The notes beneath the pieces are model-generated. The model made no database searches and had not been told where the DNA came from. It saw only the letters and a program-made list of their open reading frames with translations. A program made the position numbers and the translations under genes. Below, one piece after another: positions 1 through 11,455 of a stretch of 64,000 nt of DNA. Origin of the DNA: Cryptomeria japonica (lineage: Eukaryota > Streptophyta > Pinopsida > Cupressales > Cupressaceae); the NCBI RefSeq assembly GCF_030272615.1, contig NC_081411.1, positions 161,831,089-161,895,088 on the forward strand. The letters are read 5' to 3'. How positions within the stretch are numbered: the stretch's first letter is position 1; the number at the start of each line of letters is the position of its first letter.

Positions 1-1332
1 TTTAGACATGGTTTGATACTTCACACATTTTATTTTTCCTGTTGCTTTTCTTCAGAGATTGTTTTTGGGCTAACAATTTATATTGTATATGTTACATCTA
101 ATTAGGTTGGCCCAATTGATGTTTCTTTGGTTATGAATGGTATATAAATATTGAATATATTTAGAGGATCAGATATGTTGTATGAGTAAGGTACATAGTT
201 GTGTATGGTGTATCTTGTAAGTGCAAAGGTTCTAAAATGCAATCAAGTAGTGATGAAGTTAGTTTCAGATTTGCAACAACTGTGTACTATAATTAGTATT
301 TCAAAGGATATGTTCCTCTCTAGTTCAACAATATCGATTCATTGTATTTATATATACTATATCTTTCTCTAGAGAAGTGATCTTTAGTGTTTGTAAGTCC
401 ATTTTATCTTTCCCTAAGGTTGTGCACCTTTGTCCTGCAAGTCAAAATCAAGAGCAATGAATTTACTTGGCCTTAAGCCTAAAACTTGTAAACTTGTTTC
501 CATATAGTGGGATAGTTCGCATTGTGGTTTTTACCTCATTGCCTTCTACATTTAAATTCTTAGTGTTTATGTGTGTTTTATATATATTTTTTCAATTCTT
601 TACTTGTGCACATATGGTGACTAGAACTATTGATAATTTTATGGATAAATTGGTTAAGTTTTAATATATGTTGGTTCATGCCCACCCCAGCACCCCCGAA
701 CATTTGGAAGTGTTCGATTTTTATAATATGTTTGAGTTCTATATGTATTTATTAATCCCAACCAAAAAAATACTATTATTCCTATTTAAAATGATGATGA
801 TATCCCTAAATTGGTTACCCATAGCTCCATACCTAGTTTTTGTTCTTTATTATTTGTTAATCCTTTTATCCTATCTTCTTGTCATATTGATCATACACAT
901 GTTTCCCTTAGAAATATATTGAAGAAGAGGACACGCTCCCCTTCATCTTGATTTATAGGTGGAAATAAAAGAGAAATTTGGTAATGTTTAATCTAACGTG
1001 AATAATATTATTAGCAACCAATAGAGTACTTTAAGTTCACTCTCATCTATTGTATCTTTCATAAATATGTTATGAGAAGCTTTCCCAACAACCTAATTAA
1101 TTTTCCACTCAAATGTTGTAAGGTTCAAGAATTTTTTTTTAATCTTCCACACCTATGGAAACTACGAAATAAAAACTATTAAAGATTAGTCAAAAATATA
1201 AATAGAAAACAATAGAACTCTCCCTATCTTAAAGAAGAGAAAACTAATGATGAATGAGCTGATGACAATCACAAGTCTCAACAACATCAAAGTTATGTAG
1301 GGTGACTAATGTTTTATTTTTCTTCTCAACTT
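1..1332. other. AT-rich intergenic DNA, no gene seen
   Basis: No protein family, LTR terminus or RNA gene is recognisable. Open stretches at 467-664 and 668-922 are low-complexity, Phe/Leu-rich translations of AT-rich DNA with no family resemblance. Part of 750-830 resembles 2,540-2,620 weakly, the left edge of the duplication described for 1,333 and 2,645. Confidence 0.6.
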
Positions 1333-1714
1333 ATTTATATTAATTCTAAAAATATGAAGCTTCTATTTCCTTGTATTAGGTGGGCCCTCATACAATATTA
1401 CCATATTACATCAATACACTAGATATAAATGATTAAGATTTTTCATCTATAGTGTTTCATGACTACTACCCTATCAACAATGAAAATAATTTCCCTTCAA
1501 TTGTTTCATGGGATTTGATACAACATTGGAAAGCACAAACCAAACAAATTTTTATCATGAAATCACAACTAAGGATTATATCATTGAGCAAAAATTAAGT
1601 GTATTATATTATGGCTTTGATAAAGACTTTCAAACACAACTTCTTGAACTATCAAACTATAGGAATGTAACTAATTATTTGAACAATAATGAGTATTGCA
1701 ATATGCAAACCTAA
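1333..1714 (+). pseudogene. Decayed unrecognised exon, copy 1
   Basis: This stretch aligns with 2,645-2,975. Shared blocks begin at 'aattctaaaaatat', continue through a 'ggcccctcata'-type block and end in a coding-like segment around 1,509-1,640 (peptide starting near WD-IQ-WKAQ). The peptide reads in one frame to about 1,550 and continues in another after a small indel, so this copy is broken. The second copy keeps a longer continuous frame, which supports a real ancestral exon. I do not recognise the family. It could be a host-gene fragment or part of an old element. Confidence 0.35.
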
Positions 1715-1864
1715 ATATTTAATTATAATTTATTTTTAATTATGATATATACATGTGAATGATAATAAGGAATAACATCATTATATGCAAACCTAAATAT
1801 TTAATTATAATTTATTTTTAATTATGATATATACATGTGAATGATAATAAGGAATAACATCATT
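1701..1864. repeat. Exact 82-bp tandem duplication
   Basis: Positions 1,701-1,782 and 1,783-1,864 are identical over all 82 bases (unit starts atatgcaaacctaaatattt). The lack of any difference inside otherwise decayed DNA implies a recent tandem duplication or a small assembly artefact. Confidence 0.95.
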
Positions 1865-2644
1865 TGAGAAATTAGAAGCTCTAACATGCATGCTATAATA
1901 ATAATAAACAATACTTAATGTGACTTATTCTCAAATTAATGAAGATATTGGGAATGACAATGGTATTACAAGAATTCATAATTTATGCTATTGAATATTA
2001 AAGTAATAGGAATTAAGAAGAAGGGTGAGAATAACCAGATTACAAGGAATAACAAGAAAATATGATAAAATATTAGACACGCTAAAAATTACTCTCCTTG
2101 TGAGGAACAATCATGTAATAAAATATTCTAGTAAGAATGATTAACATGTCTAATAAAAATCTGACAACTTGAAGATAAATTTGAAAACATAAAAAAATGG
2201 AATACATGATCTAATATTCTAACAAAAGGAAGAGAAAGATACTATCACAAGAATGATTTATAGTATTTATAATAATCTCTTCGAGTGTTCGCAATAGAGT
2301 ATTCATTCAAGGTACAAGAAGAAGTACCAAGACTAAAGCTTTATATAAAACTAAAGCTTTATCACTCCAAGCCAATTTGGTGAGTACCAATTTCTTTGAT
2401 AGAAACCAAAAAAAAGGTCATATTTTGGTGGATTTACCCTCTAATAATACTTAATTACATTCTCTGTATTTTATGAAAGTGAAATTAGAAAAGTCTTTTC
2501 ATTGACATGGTGCTTATTAAATTCATCTTGAAGCCTTAACACAAAAAACATATTGTTATTCCTACATAAAATGGGGCTGCATAATATAAAACTCTTGGTA
2601 TCCCCAAATTAATTACTCATCACTTGATTTTTCTATTTACTGAT
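1865..2644. other. AT-rich DNA, nothing recognised
   Basis: No gene, LTR or RNA signal is visible. A short local repeat of 'actaaagcttta' occurs near 2,331-2,365. Confidence 0.55.
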
Positions 2645-2975
2645 ATTAATTCTAAAAATATAGAGCTTCCATTTTCTTGTATTAAGTGGCCCCTCATATA
2701 GTGCCTTATTACATTAATACAATGGATACAAATAATTAGATTTGTAAATACAGTGGATAAAATGATTAGATTTGTACTCTATACTCTTTCATGAGTACTA
2801 CCTTAGCAATAATGCAAATAATTTCCCTCTTCAAAATTCCTTGGGATATGATACAAGATTGGAAAGCACAAAGCATACCCATTTATGATGAAATAATCAC
2901 TAGGGATTATGTTATTGAGCACAAATTAAATGTACTATAATGTACCTTTGGAAAAGGCTTTCAAATCAATAGTTT
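2645..2975 (+). pseudogene. Decayed unrecognised exon, copy 2
   Basis: This is the diverged partner of 1,333-1,714, about three quarters identical by eye. From about 2,843 a frame stays open through WDMIQDWKAQ and an acidic segment to a TAA near 2,938, so this copy preserves the reading frame better. No start codon or splice sites could be fixed. Family unknown. Confidence 0.35.
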
Positions 2976-3345
2976 TCTAGTATCGTATCTTACAAGAAAA
3001 ATGAAAGGAATAACTTTGACATACATTGTTGGCATGGAAATCTAGGGTGTGGATCAAGAGATAACATTCCTTTTTTTAAAGACTTTATTTTCTCTTACAC
3101 CTGGCCTCCGAATGAAGCATAGGCGGTCGGTATGCTGCATACCTAGATGCTACCGACCTTTTAAAAGAGTGTCAGAATATATATTTAACATTTGATGTGA
3201 CAGTTTTGTGAATCAACGTTGTCCATCTGCATACATTAGTATGTGACACTCAATTCGAGGTTATCTACTGAGTTATCGCAGAATTTTTGTATTACGTCAT
3301 CTGATGAGGTGTACGAGTTTGCGTGTAATGAACGCAGTGCATCTC

Positions 3346-3354
3346 TATAAATTA
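3346..3354 (+). promoter_or_regulatory. Candidate TATA box of gene copy A
   Basis: TATAAATTA lies 85 bp before the ATG at 3,439. The same TATAAATTAGCTTCAAGGAA string stands 96 bp before the ATG of copy B (24,467), so it is conserved between paralogues although the DNA just upstream differs. Confidence 0.5.
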
Positions 3355-3438
3355 GCTTCAAGGAATTGGAAAGGTAAGCTCTCAGTTGGTAAGCATTAAG
3401 TTGTGTGCTGTGTGATAATATTTTGCAAAACAGTTACA

Positions 3439-3880
3439 ATGGAATTCGCCAAGTGCTCCAGGGATCCAATCCCGTTACTATTTGGGCAGTGGCGTTTGGC
3501 TGACCACTGTAAAGGCATCAAGAAAGGGAGGTAAGTTTTTCTGACCAACTTGTTCATTTTTTGTTCAAGTGCTTACTAGTTAATGGGGCAGCATGCCGTC
3601 TTAACATCTTTAGTTCAACTTCATTTGATAAAAACGTTTAAAACGACACTAATTATCATCCGACTTTTATGCAGATGGTGCACTCGTTCCAGAAATGTAC
3701 TCCGGAGTTTACCTCACTGAAAAAGGACGAGATGTCGCTTTAAGTTTTTCGATGAAAGATAAAATTACTGAAGTTATATACTTCATTTTCTCTGCCTACA
3801 CCAAGCCTGCAGAGCGTGAAGCCCAGTTCGGTTGCTTGATGAGTAAAATCACGCAGAATTCTGGGTTGAAGGCATACTGA
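3439..3880 (+). pseudogene. Unknown two-exon small gene, copy A (broken)
   Basis: Exon 1 (3,439-3,530) starts MEFAKCSRDPIPLLFG and ends at donor gtaagt. Exon 2 starts at 3,675 after tatgcag and runs to TGA at 3,878, containing VYLTEKGRD and EVIYFIF. Copy B (24,571) shows the ancestral layout. Relative to B, exon 1 here lacks 167 bp of its second half. That is not a multiple of three, so splicing would put exon 2 out of frame and stop early. The exon 2 frame itself is open and keeps a C-terminus ending NSGLKAY that B has lost. I do not recognise the protein family. It looks soluble, with no signal peptide. Confidence 0.6.
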
Positions 3881-5160
3881 TGGGCTGCTCTATCTTTGCT
3901 CGTCACTATTATTATAGTGTGGAATATTATTAGTGTGGTATTATTATAGTGTGGTATGTTTGTGATCTAAATCATCCAAGCTTTGTTGAACATCTATACT
4001 AAGTCATAATATTATGTTCTATGTTTTTGGGTGTGGTGGACATTAAAATTTAGAGTAGGGTGGATTTATCCAGAATATATTTTTTTTAATAATTGTTAAA
4101 ATATTTAAAACATACTGAATAGAGTATAAAATTAATAGTATTTATTTTGTATAAATTTTATTATGCTTGGTTATAATTATTAATATTTCTAATTATTACG
4201 AAGAAAAAAATCTTTTAAAGAGAATTAGCATTAAGGAATAATTTTTAGTTATAGAAGTAAAAATTTATAAAAAGCTAGATTCTTTTTAAAAGAATTAGTA
4301 CGCAGGAGAGAATTTAAAATCTTAGTATAATGATCTTTGCAAGCATTGCATAATGTCAATGTTAATAAGTCGGCACATTTGATCTCAATACGTACCATAG
4401 AGTTTCTCTTAAGATGACATGCTTTGAGGAAAAAGTTACATTTATATTACATGTGGCCTCTTCTATGTTTTAATAATAAATAAATGAGAGTTTTTCTGCA
4501 TACTCTATGTCTAGTATAACAAATAAAAAACTTTGATTCATTTTTTTAAATTTGAAAGGAAATGCAAGTGTAGACAATAGAAAATATAGATGGCTAAGGC
4601 TTTAGTTAAATAAGTACAATATAATGGCACTTAAGAATTCACTAAAGATAATAAATTTTAAAAATAGCATGGTCAAAAGAGGGTCATGGCCTACTATATT
4701 AAAAAATTGAAAACATCATACAACAATTTTGGACGGTGTCACAATTTTATAAATCAATAATATTATATATAATCACAAGAATATAAAGTCTAACACAATA
4801 TGTTATTGTAATTCCCAGAGATTTTAGAGTGATAGGAATTTGGCTCTTAGTAGATGTGACCACCAAATACTTGAAAGAGGCTAGAGATTAAGTGGTATAG
4901 GATGCCAATGTATTTTTGCTAGTTTGATATATTTTAAGAAGGGTTTATTGAAATATAATTTTCATTTAATCTGAAGCATTCACACAATATATTCATTATT
5001 TGTGTTGAAATAAAAGTGAGATCGATTTAGATCTTTTGGAACAAATTTAGAAACATAATACCAAAGATTTAACAAGGGGCACAAACTAAAAGGTATGGTG
5101 CTACACTAATAAGGAATATGATAAATAAATATTGAATGATTGAAATGATAAATAAATTAA
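3881..5160. repeat. Downstream flank of copy A, duplicated at 5,300-7,017
   Basis: The 3' flank (3,881-4,080) recurs after copy B (25,160-25,290). About 4,270-5,025 aligns with 6,200-7,017 through long shared blocks, for example 'gaaatgcaagtgt' and 'acatcatacaacaat'. This shows that the gene was copied together with more than 1 kb of non-coding flank. No gene is seen inside. Confidence 0.7.
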
Positions 5161-5496
5161 CATAATACCTAGTTTGGGCATGCCTTTGGGGGAACTTTTT
5201 GGTGTCCTGTGTTGTGGGCCTCATTTATGTTGGATATAATTTCCACCTCTTCTTTGTTGGCCTCTATGGACCTACATTTAAGTGAAGAGGGGAATTGGAT
5301 CAATTGAACTTTTTTGAACATCTATAATAAGTCATAATATTATGTTCTATGTGAAAAAAGAGTTTCTATTTTGGGCTTCGGTGTATTTACAATTTAGAGT
5401 ATCGTGGATTTGTCTAGAATATGGATAGGTAGTATCTTTATCTAATATACTGAAAATATTATAAAATAAAAAAATATTTATTCTATATGGGCACAC
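5161..5496. other. Interposed segment between duplicated blocks
   Basis: 5,161-5,300 has no counterpart in the flank of copy A. From about 5,305 to 5,460 the sequence again matches 3,985-4,140 ('cataatattatgttctatg'), so the duplicated flank is rearranged here. No gene is seen. Confidence 0.5.
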
Positions 5497-5830
5497 TAAG
5501 GTGAACCTTGGTCTTGCTAGCTATAGGGGAGTGTTGAGAGATAAAAATGATAGGTTTCTTTCAACAATGGCATTCCCTTTGGGAATCCAAACTAATCACC
5601 TTGCTTCTGATTTCCATGGCATCAAATTGGCACACTCTCCTAGCTATATAGGAAAGTGTTGATCAAATTTCATTCTCTAAAAAATTATGAATTTCTTGAA
5701 GGGGTCTCAAAATCCTAGCTGATCAATTGATACTTTGATTATGTATTCCATGAACCTTATTCAAGACTTTGATAATATTTTCATATCTCATATTTTTTTA
5801 GGAAAGGAAATTCTCTAGCTAATAAAATTG
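5497..5830 (+). pseudogene. LINE-type RNase H fragment
   Basis: The frame from about 5,499 (aag gtg aac) reads KVNLGLASYRGVLRD, then FPLGIQTNHLA and GIKLA, and after stops near 5,659 resumes with a GNSLA-like motif near 5,805. This order matches the plant RNase H-like domain (RVT_3 type) found at the end of many plant LINEs. The stretch that normally carries the first catalytic Asp, between KVN and LGLASY, is missing. It abuts gene copy C directly at about 5,831. Confidence 0.55.
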
Positions 5831-5990
5831 TTGAAGTTATATACTTCATCTTTGACACCTACACAAGGCCTACAGAGCATGAAGCCCGGTTTAGTTGCTT
5901 GATGAGAAAAATCATGAGGACTTCTAGGTTGAAGGTATCTTCATGGGCTATTCTACCTTTTCTCATCACTATTATTATAGTATAACATTC
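5831..5990 (+). pseudogene. Unknown small gene, copy C (exon 2 fragment only)
   Basis: This matches exon 2 of copies A and B from the EVIYFIF segment to the C-terminal region and 3' flank (tattattatagt). The 5' half of exon 2 and all of exon 1 are absent. Like copy A it lacks the single-base insertion that frameshifts copy B near its end, which helps decide the ancestral C-terminus. Confidence 0.6.
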
Positions 5991-6029
5991 TTACAATAAA
6001 TATTGATAATAAAATGAATTAAATATCTA

Positions 6030-6031
<2 letters not shown>

Positions 6032-6112
<81 letters not shown>
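6032..6112. repeat. (AT)n microsatellite
   Basis: About 81 bases of uninterrupted AT dinucleotides. It is preceded by tctagc and followed by aaactagat, the same borders as the short AT loop of the hairpin that follows. Confidence 0.95.
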
Positions 6113-6117
<5 letters not shown>

Positions 6118-6123
6118 GATTGT

Positions 6124-6263
6124 GACCATTATACAAAGATTATAAAATCTCTCCTATGTATTGATTCTTTTAAAGGAATCTAGCATATATATATATATAT
6201 AAACTAGATTCCTTTAAAAGAATCAATACATAGGAGAGATTTTATAATCTTTGTATAATGGTC
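6124..6263. repeat. Perfect 60-bp inverted repeat with 20-base AT loop
   Basis: The left arm 6,124-6,183 is the exact reverse complement of the right arm 6,204-6,263, with loop 6,184-6,203. The right arm is the original: it lies in line with the homologous flank of copy A (4,274-4,340). The left arm is an inverted copy, as expected from template switching. A fold-back assembly error is the alternative. Confidence 0.95.
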
Positions 6264-7019
6264 ATTGCAAGCATTGTATAATGAAAATGTTAAGAGTTCA
6301 TGTAAATTGCTCAAAATAGATATGTGTACATCCTAGCAAATAGTTCAATAATATAATGAAGATATAAGATAGAACACATTTGATCTCAATATGTGACATA
6401 CAGTGTCTCCTAAGCTAACATATTTTGAGCCAAAGATTAAATGTACATTAGGCATGCCCTCTTCTATGTTTGCATAATAAATAAATGAACATTGTTGTTC
6501 ATATTCAATGACTAGTATAAAATATTAAAAATTTGATCCCTTTTTTAAATCTAAAAAAGAAATGCAAGTGTTGACCATAGAAAATACATAAGGTTAAGCC
6601 TTTAGTTAGACAAGTACAATATTATGGCATATAAGAACTCACTAAAGATGATTAATTTTTAAAATAGCATGGTGAAAAAAGCATCGTGACCTATTACACT
6701 AAAAAATTTAAAACATCATACAACAATATTGGGTGGTGTCACAATTTTATAAACTAAGAATGTTATATAGTCATAGGAATATAAGGTTTGACACAATATA
6801 TTATTGTAATTTAGAAAGATTTTAGATTGATAGAAATTTGGGTTTTAGTAGATGTAACCACCAAATAGTTAAAAGAGGTTGTATATTAAGTGGCATAGGA
6901 TGTCAATGAATTTTTGCTAGTTTGATATATTTGAAGAAGGGATTATTGAAAAATATTTTTTATTTAATGTTAGTAACTCACACAACATATAGATTAGTTG
7001 CGTTGAAAAAAAAGTGACT
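6264..7019. repeat. Second copy of the gene-flank duplication
   Basis: Aligns with 4,335-5,025 almost end to end with scattered substitutions and small indels. No coding potential is seen. The match ends near 7,017, where unrelated retroelement-like DNA starts. Confidence 0.7.
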
Positions 7020-8910
7020 TCACTGTTGAGCTCAGAACACCCAAAACCCCCCATTTTCATATAAAATTTGTCCAATTTGGACAACTTTGGCCTGTTAATT
7101 TTTTTAAAAATTTTTGCCCATTTTGGGGCATGAATTTCGAGAAATTCATTTTAAAAATTTAAAAATTAAAAATTAAAAAAATATTTTGGGCCATTTTTTG
7201 GCATACCTAGGTTCGAATGTTGTCATTGGTTTTTTGAACAGTTGCGGCTACCGTAGTAGCTATCGCCAATGGTTTATTGATCGTTGCAGATAGCAGCTGC
7301 CACAGGCGGTTCTTAAACCGCTGTGGTGAGCAGTAACCACAGTAGTAAACTGCTTGCAGTCCCATTGCCATTAGTGATTATCAGCATAGCAGTGCCCCCT
7401 ACATTGCCACCGCCACCCATAGAACCACCACCGTCATCAATGTGCCACCTCCACTGTCGCTTAGCCTGGGCCACCTACCACCTCTGCCCTGTCACCACTC
7501 CTGACACTTCTTTGCATGGTTTTTTATAGGGGGTTCTTTTTTAGCCATAACTGGAGAAAATGGAGTCGGATTTTGGCAAACGAATAGGCGTCAAAAAGAT
7601 GTTTTCGATCAAAGCCAGAAGTTCTTTTTTACATTCCGAGAGGCATATCTTGAGCATCCAAACTCCATGTTTTGCTCACAAGATATCATTGGAAATATGG
7701 TTTTGTGCACTTTCTATTAGTATGGGTCTTCTTTCCAAATTTTGCTCCAAGCACATTTTATTATATATTTTACATTTATGTACTCTAGTGAATATCTTGG
7801 ATGTTTAAGCTCCTAGGATCCTTTTGTGTGTGTGGGATGACTCATCTTTGGCTATTATTTCTGTATTTCTATCCTTTTGTTTTCTTTGAGCATTGTATAC
7901 ATCATTTTTTAAGCATTTTCCTTTTTGCAAATGCACTGAGATAAAGTGCCACTATGCTTTGCATGCTTGGGATGTTGCACATCTTTTGCCTTATTGTACT
8001 CGCACTCCATTATAAAGTGCCATGGGGGGTTTGATGTTTGCCTTTGTTTACCATATACCTTTGTCACGTGAGTGTTCCTTTCATGACACTGGCCTCATGA
8101 TGTGTGTCAAGTGAGTTCTCCTTCCACAACACTAGCCTTTATATGTGTTTGTACTTCTTGCTGCACTCTCGATGTTCCTGGTTCTTCATCATGCAATTTT
8201 TATTTGCATTCAGTTTCAGTGTACCTATCACCTCTCCCTTGTTAGCACTATGGGGGGTTTTCTCTTGTTGGTTGTTGGTTCTAATGCTTCCTTGGTTTGT
8301 TGGAGTGAGCTATGCATTCAGTATTTGTTCCTATGTGCTAGGCGAATGTAGTGGCTAGTTACCTATGCATTTTGGTGAGATGGATCATTTACCATATGGA
8401 CACTCTTTCATTCCTATTTTTGGAGGCAACCTTCCATCTTCGATTGATTAGCTCTTTAGACTTTGTTGTTTTTGTCATCTGTATCTTCGAGTTCAATTGT
8501 TTGCATTTGTTTGCCATCTTATTCGAGCAGTGTTATTTGAGGGCACTCATGCAGATTACAATCTTCTCTACCTAATCATGTTCTATTTCAGTGGAGGTTC
8601 TTCAGATCAACAGTTATTCTTTGACAGTGTTTGCAACTTCATGCTTCAGTGGTGTTCTTCATGTTCATCCTTTGTTCCTTTTTTTTTGAGATATTCTCTT
8701 GTTTGGAGGCTTTTTCAGTCCTTCACTTGTATTTCTCTCTTTAGGAGAGGATTTTTTCCCTTGAGGTTTTCTCTTTTTCTCCAATTTTGAGAGATCTTTT
8801 GTACTTGCGTACCTCATCAGGCCTAGTTGTTGGGACCCATTGTTACTTTCATGCATTTTTTTAGTTCTTAGTTGTTTTTAGCTACTCCCTACGTTCATCT
8901 TAAGGGGGGG
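7020..8910 (+). mobile_element. Internal 3' region of an LTR element (non-coding)
   Basis: No polyprotein domain survives. The region ends in a polypurine tract (taaggggggg, 8,901-8,910) directly before a TG-starting LTR, so it is best read as the untranslated 3' part of a plus-strand LTR retrotransposon. Open frames here (such as 7,323-7,529 and 8,104-8,358) show no family resemblance. Confidence 0.45.
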
Positions 8911-9185
8911 TGTTAGAGCTATCCTTTTGTGTCTAATAATTATTTATTTAATTATTAGTCTATTATACTCTACACTTAACCTAACTTATGAATCTTATAA
9001 TTCTTTAGGGTTTTCTCTTTTAGGGTTTCTAGTATCCTTTTATAAGGATTCTCTCTTTGTAATTTAAGTAATTGTATTGCATTATTCTTGCATAATCAAT
9101 ACGACTCCTCCTTTTTGGATCATTGAATTCTCTCATGAGGTACCCTAAGTATAATATTTCACATATATAATTGATCTTACACATG
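8911..9185 (+). mobile_element. Candidate 3' LTR
   Basis: Starts TGTTAGAGC right after the polypurine tract. It holds a block typical of short LTRs: 'agggttttctctttt', a possible TATA-like ttttataagg near 9,040, and T/A-rich polyadenylation-like DNA near 9,075-9,100. The 3' end is uncertain (somewhere between 9,120 and 9,185) because no partner LTR is in the window. Confidence 0.4.
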
Positions 9186-9976
9186 ATGCATGTTTTCTAG
9201 GTGTTTATCATGGTACTTATCCAAAGCCCATAAGAATGGTTGTCTCTAATGGAAAAAATATTCTTCTTTGGTTTATTTTATTTATTTCTGATTGTTAAAC
9301 ATAATTCCTATTTGCTAGGTTTTCATCATGATGACTAACCCAAGGTACCATAAAATTGGTTTTCACCAAAGGATAGTTTTTCTCTAAATAATACTTTTTA
9401 GAATTTTTTTAAAAAATATTTTTAAATGACATTGATCTTTAGATGATCACTAATTAGTCTGGTCCATTTGATGGTTCTAATTCAGATATCAATGTCATGA
9501 TATGCCGATAGTGATATGTACAAAGTCGCCATCTTGTTAAGATCATGGTGCTTGTATATAAAATATGGATGTCATTGTGATTCTTGTTGATACTAGGGTT
9601 GGTGTGGTTCAAATATGCATATTGTGATAGAGTGTCATAATCATCCTTATGATAAAGTGTTATTGCTAGGATTTTATGGATTTGTGAGGTAAGATTTTTT
9701 TGACTTTAAGTGAGATGTTGGATTTTGATGGGTGATAGTAGACATGGATGAATTATTTAGAATTTGATATGCAAGGTGTTTTATTTGTCAAAATTCAGAT
9801 GGTTTGGAACCAACATTTTTATATGCCTTACATAATGGGATTGATGACTATTTTGATGGAATTACTTGTACGTGGGAGAAATATTTTCTTGTGGATCCAC
9901 TATTTTTTATTTTTTTTATTTTGATCCATTTTTAAGATCCATTTTCACTTTATTTGTCCACTTGGATTTTTGGATT
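9186..9976. other. Degenerate retroelement DNA
   Basis: 9,190-9,390 resembles 49,730-49,890, inside the 3' region of Tat-B ('catggtactt', 'tttgctaggttttca'). It is therefore a related element fragment. A weak protease-like string (ILVDT) occurs near 9,575 but is unsupported. Nothing else is recognised. Confidence 0.4.
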
Positions 9977-11095
9977 TGTAGCATCCTAAATTGTACTTCC
10001 TTACAATTTTGTCCTCATTTGGGTCCTCACCATGGTGGTTTTCCCCTAAGGACTAAATGGAGCATTGATTCTGTTCACACCATGTCTCAAACTTAATATT
10101 TTCATCATCTGCACTTTCTCCCCCAAAATCCCGTCTCCCTAATTGGCTAGGACTAGGGCAACCATGCCTTGGTCTTGAGGGACCAGAGTGCCCATGCCCT
10201 AGTCTTTCCAATTAGAGCCTAATTTGAAGCTCATAATGGTAACATTAAATGGGTGGGAACTTGGATCTCGTGTCAGCTCATGTAAGAAAATTAATTTGTT
10301 TTCCGACTAAGCATTTATAAAAGGATGTCTATAATCCTAAGAAATGCTATCAGGCAATCACATATTCATTAAGAAATCAGAAATTCATGTTCAAGTGAGA
10401 AAGCAATCAATCTTCTTTCAAGCATTGGAGAAAAAATAAAGTCAAGATTCAAGCACTAGAGATAACATTTATGTTCTATATTTAATGAATACTAGCTAAA
10501 TGAAACCCTAATTCCCTGTAAAGATAAACAAAACTTCATAGAAAGGTATATCAATAATTTTTCAGACATTTTCAACATTTTTTCTCAGAAGGAAATCATT
10601 TCCATTACAAGACTTCATTTACGTGTCAACTCTATTTCATGCGTAATTCTAAAAATCAGTTTTGACCTAAGGAAAACCCCTATTACCAACCATTTCCCCT
10701 TCTCTATTATGTGTAGGAACATGTACAGAGCTACAATTTTTAGGATCAACATTATTCACAGAGACAAATAGATTCCCTTTTGGATGGTGAAAAATTCAGA
10801 GGACTAGAGCGACATGCATTCTGGTCCCAACAATTCAAGTCGACCTTCTAGGAACAAATTTGAACATTCACATATTACTCAGATCTAAGTTTGTAGCTTT
10901 GTTTGATGACTATAGCTCACTATTTGTCCATAATTGCTTCAATTTTAGCACATTTACTCCAATTTTAGCATTATTAATTAAATCAATTCAATTGAAAGGG
11001 AAAGAAGAGGCACATCTAAAACCCGTAGAATTCGATAAGAATATAGATCTATTGAGGCTAGATCTATCAGATTATATCTTTCCCTAATGTATTTT
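9977..11095 (+). mobile_element. Possible Tat-type LTR fragment
   Basis: Begins TGTAGCATCCTAAATTGTAC, close to the start of the Tat-A LTR (TGTAGCGTTGTAAATTGTAC). It contains a TATA-like catttataaaagg near 10,311. The 3' end and a partner are not visible, so extent and orientation rest on the start motif alone. Confidence 0.35.
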
Positions 11096-11455
11096 GTCCC
11101 TAAGAAAAAAAAAAAGCTATTTTACTACGAAAAGTGGTGGAAACCATAATTTTTCACCATCATACAAGATTCAATGGATTTTGATATTTAAACTTTTTTT
11201 ATACATAAATTATTTTGTATTGTATTGTACATGATACTTGACTTTAATATTGGTTCTAATGAGTGGGTGTAAGTAATTTAGAATGATGGTTTATGGCATG
11301 GATGAGAGGAACATTGGAAGTAATCTTAAGGTTGGACAATGCATGAATCTTATTTTGATGGTTGTATTGGATGAAATTACCCCTAGCGTTGTTGAGGTAT
11401 CACTAATATTATTTTATTTGTTAATTGAAGAATAGCTGAGACCTTGAAATCTGGC
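11096..11455. other. Unassigned DNA
   Basis: No gene or repeat terminus is seen. A run of A occurs near 11,104-11,115. Confidence 0.5.

Noticed and set aside
6032-6112. Origin of replication or matrix-attachment site in the AT run
   Set aside because: AT richness alone is not evidence; it is a plain dinucleotide microsatellite.
7323-7808. Two open frames of 68 and 82 codons
   Set aside because: No family resemblance or conserved start context. They lie in the non-coding 3' part of an LTR element.
8104-8790. Hydrophobic overlapping frames suggesting a membrane protein
   Set aside because: T-rich DNA gives Phe/Leu/Cys-rich peptides in several overlapping frames; none has a consistent codon pattern or a homologue I can name.
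9560-9620. Aspartic protease motif (ILVDT) near 9,575
   Set aside because: Only five residues match, with stops close on both sides and no NLLLG partner motif.
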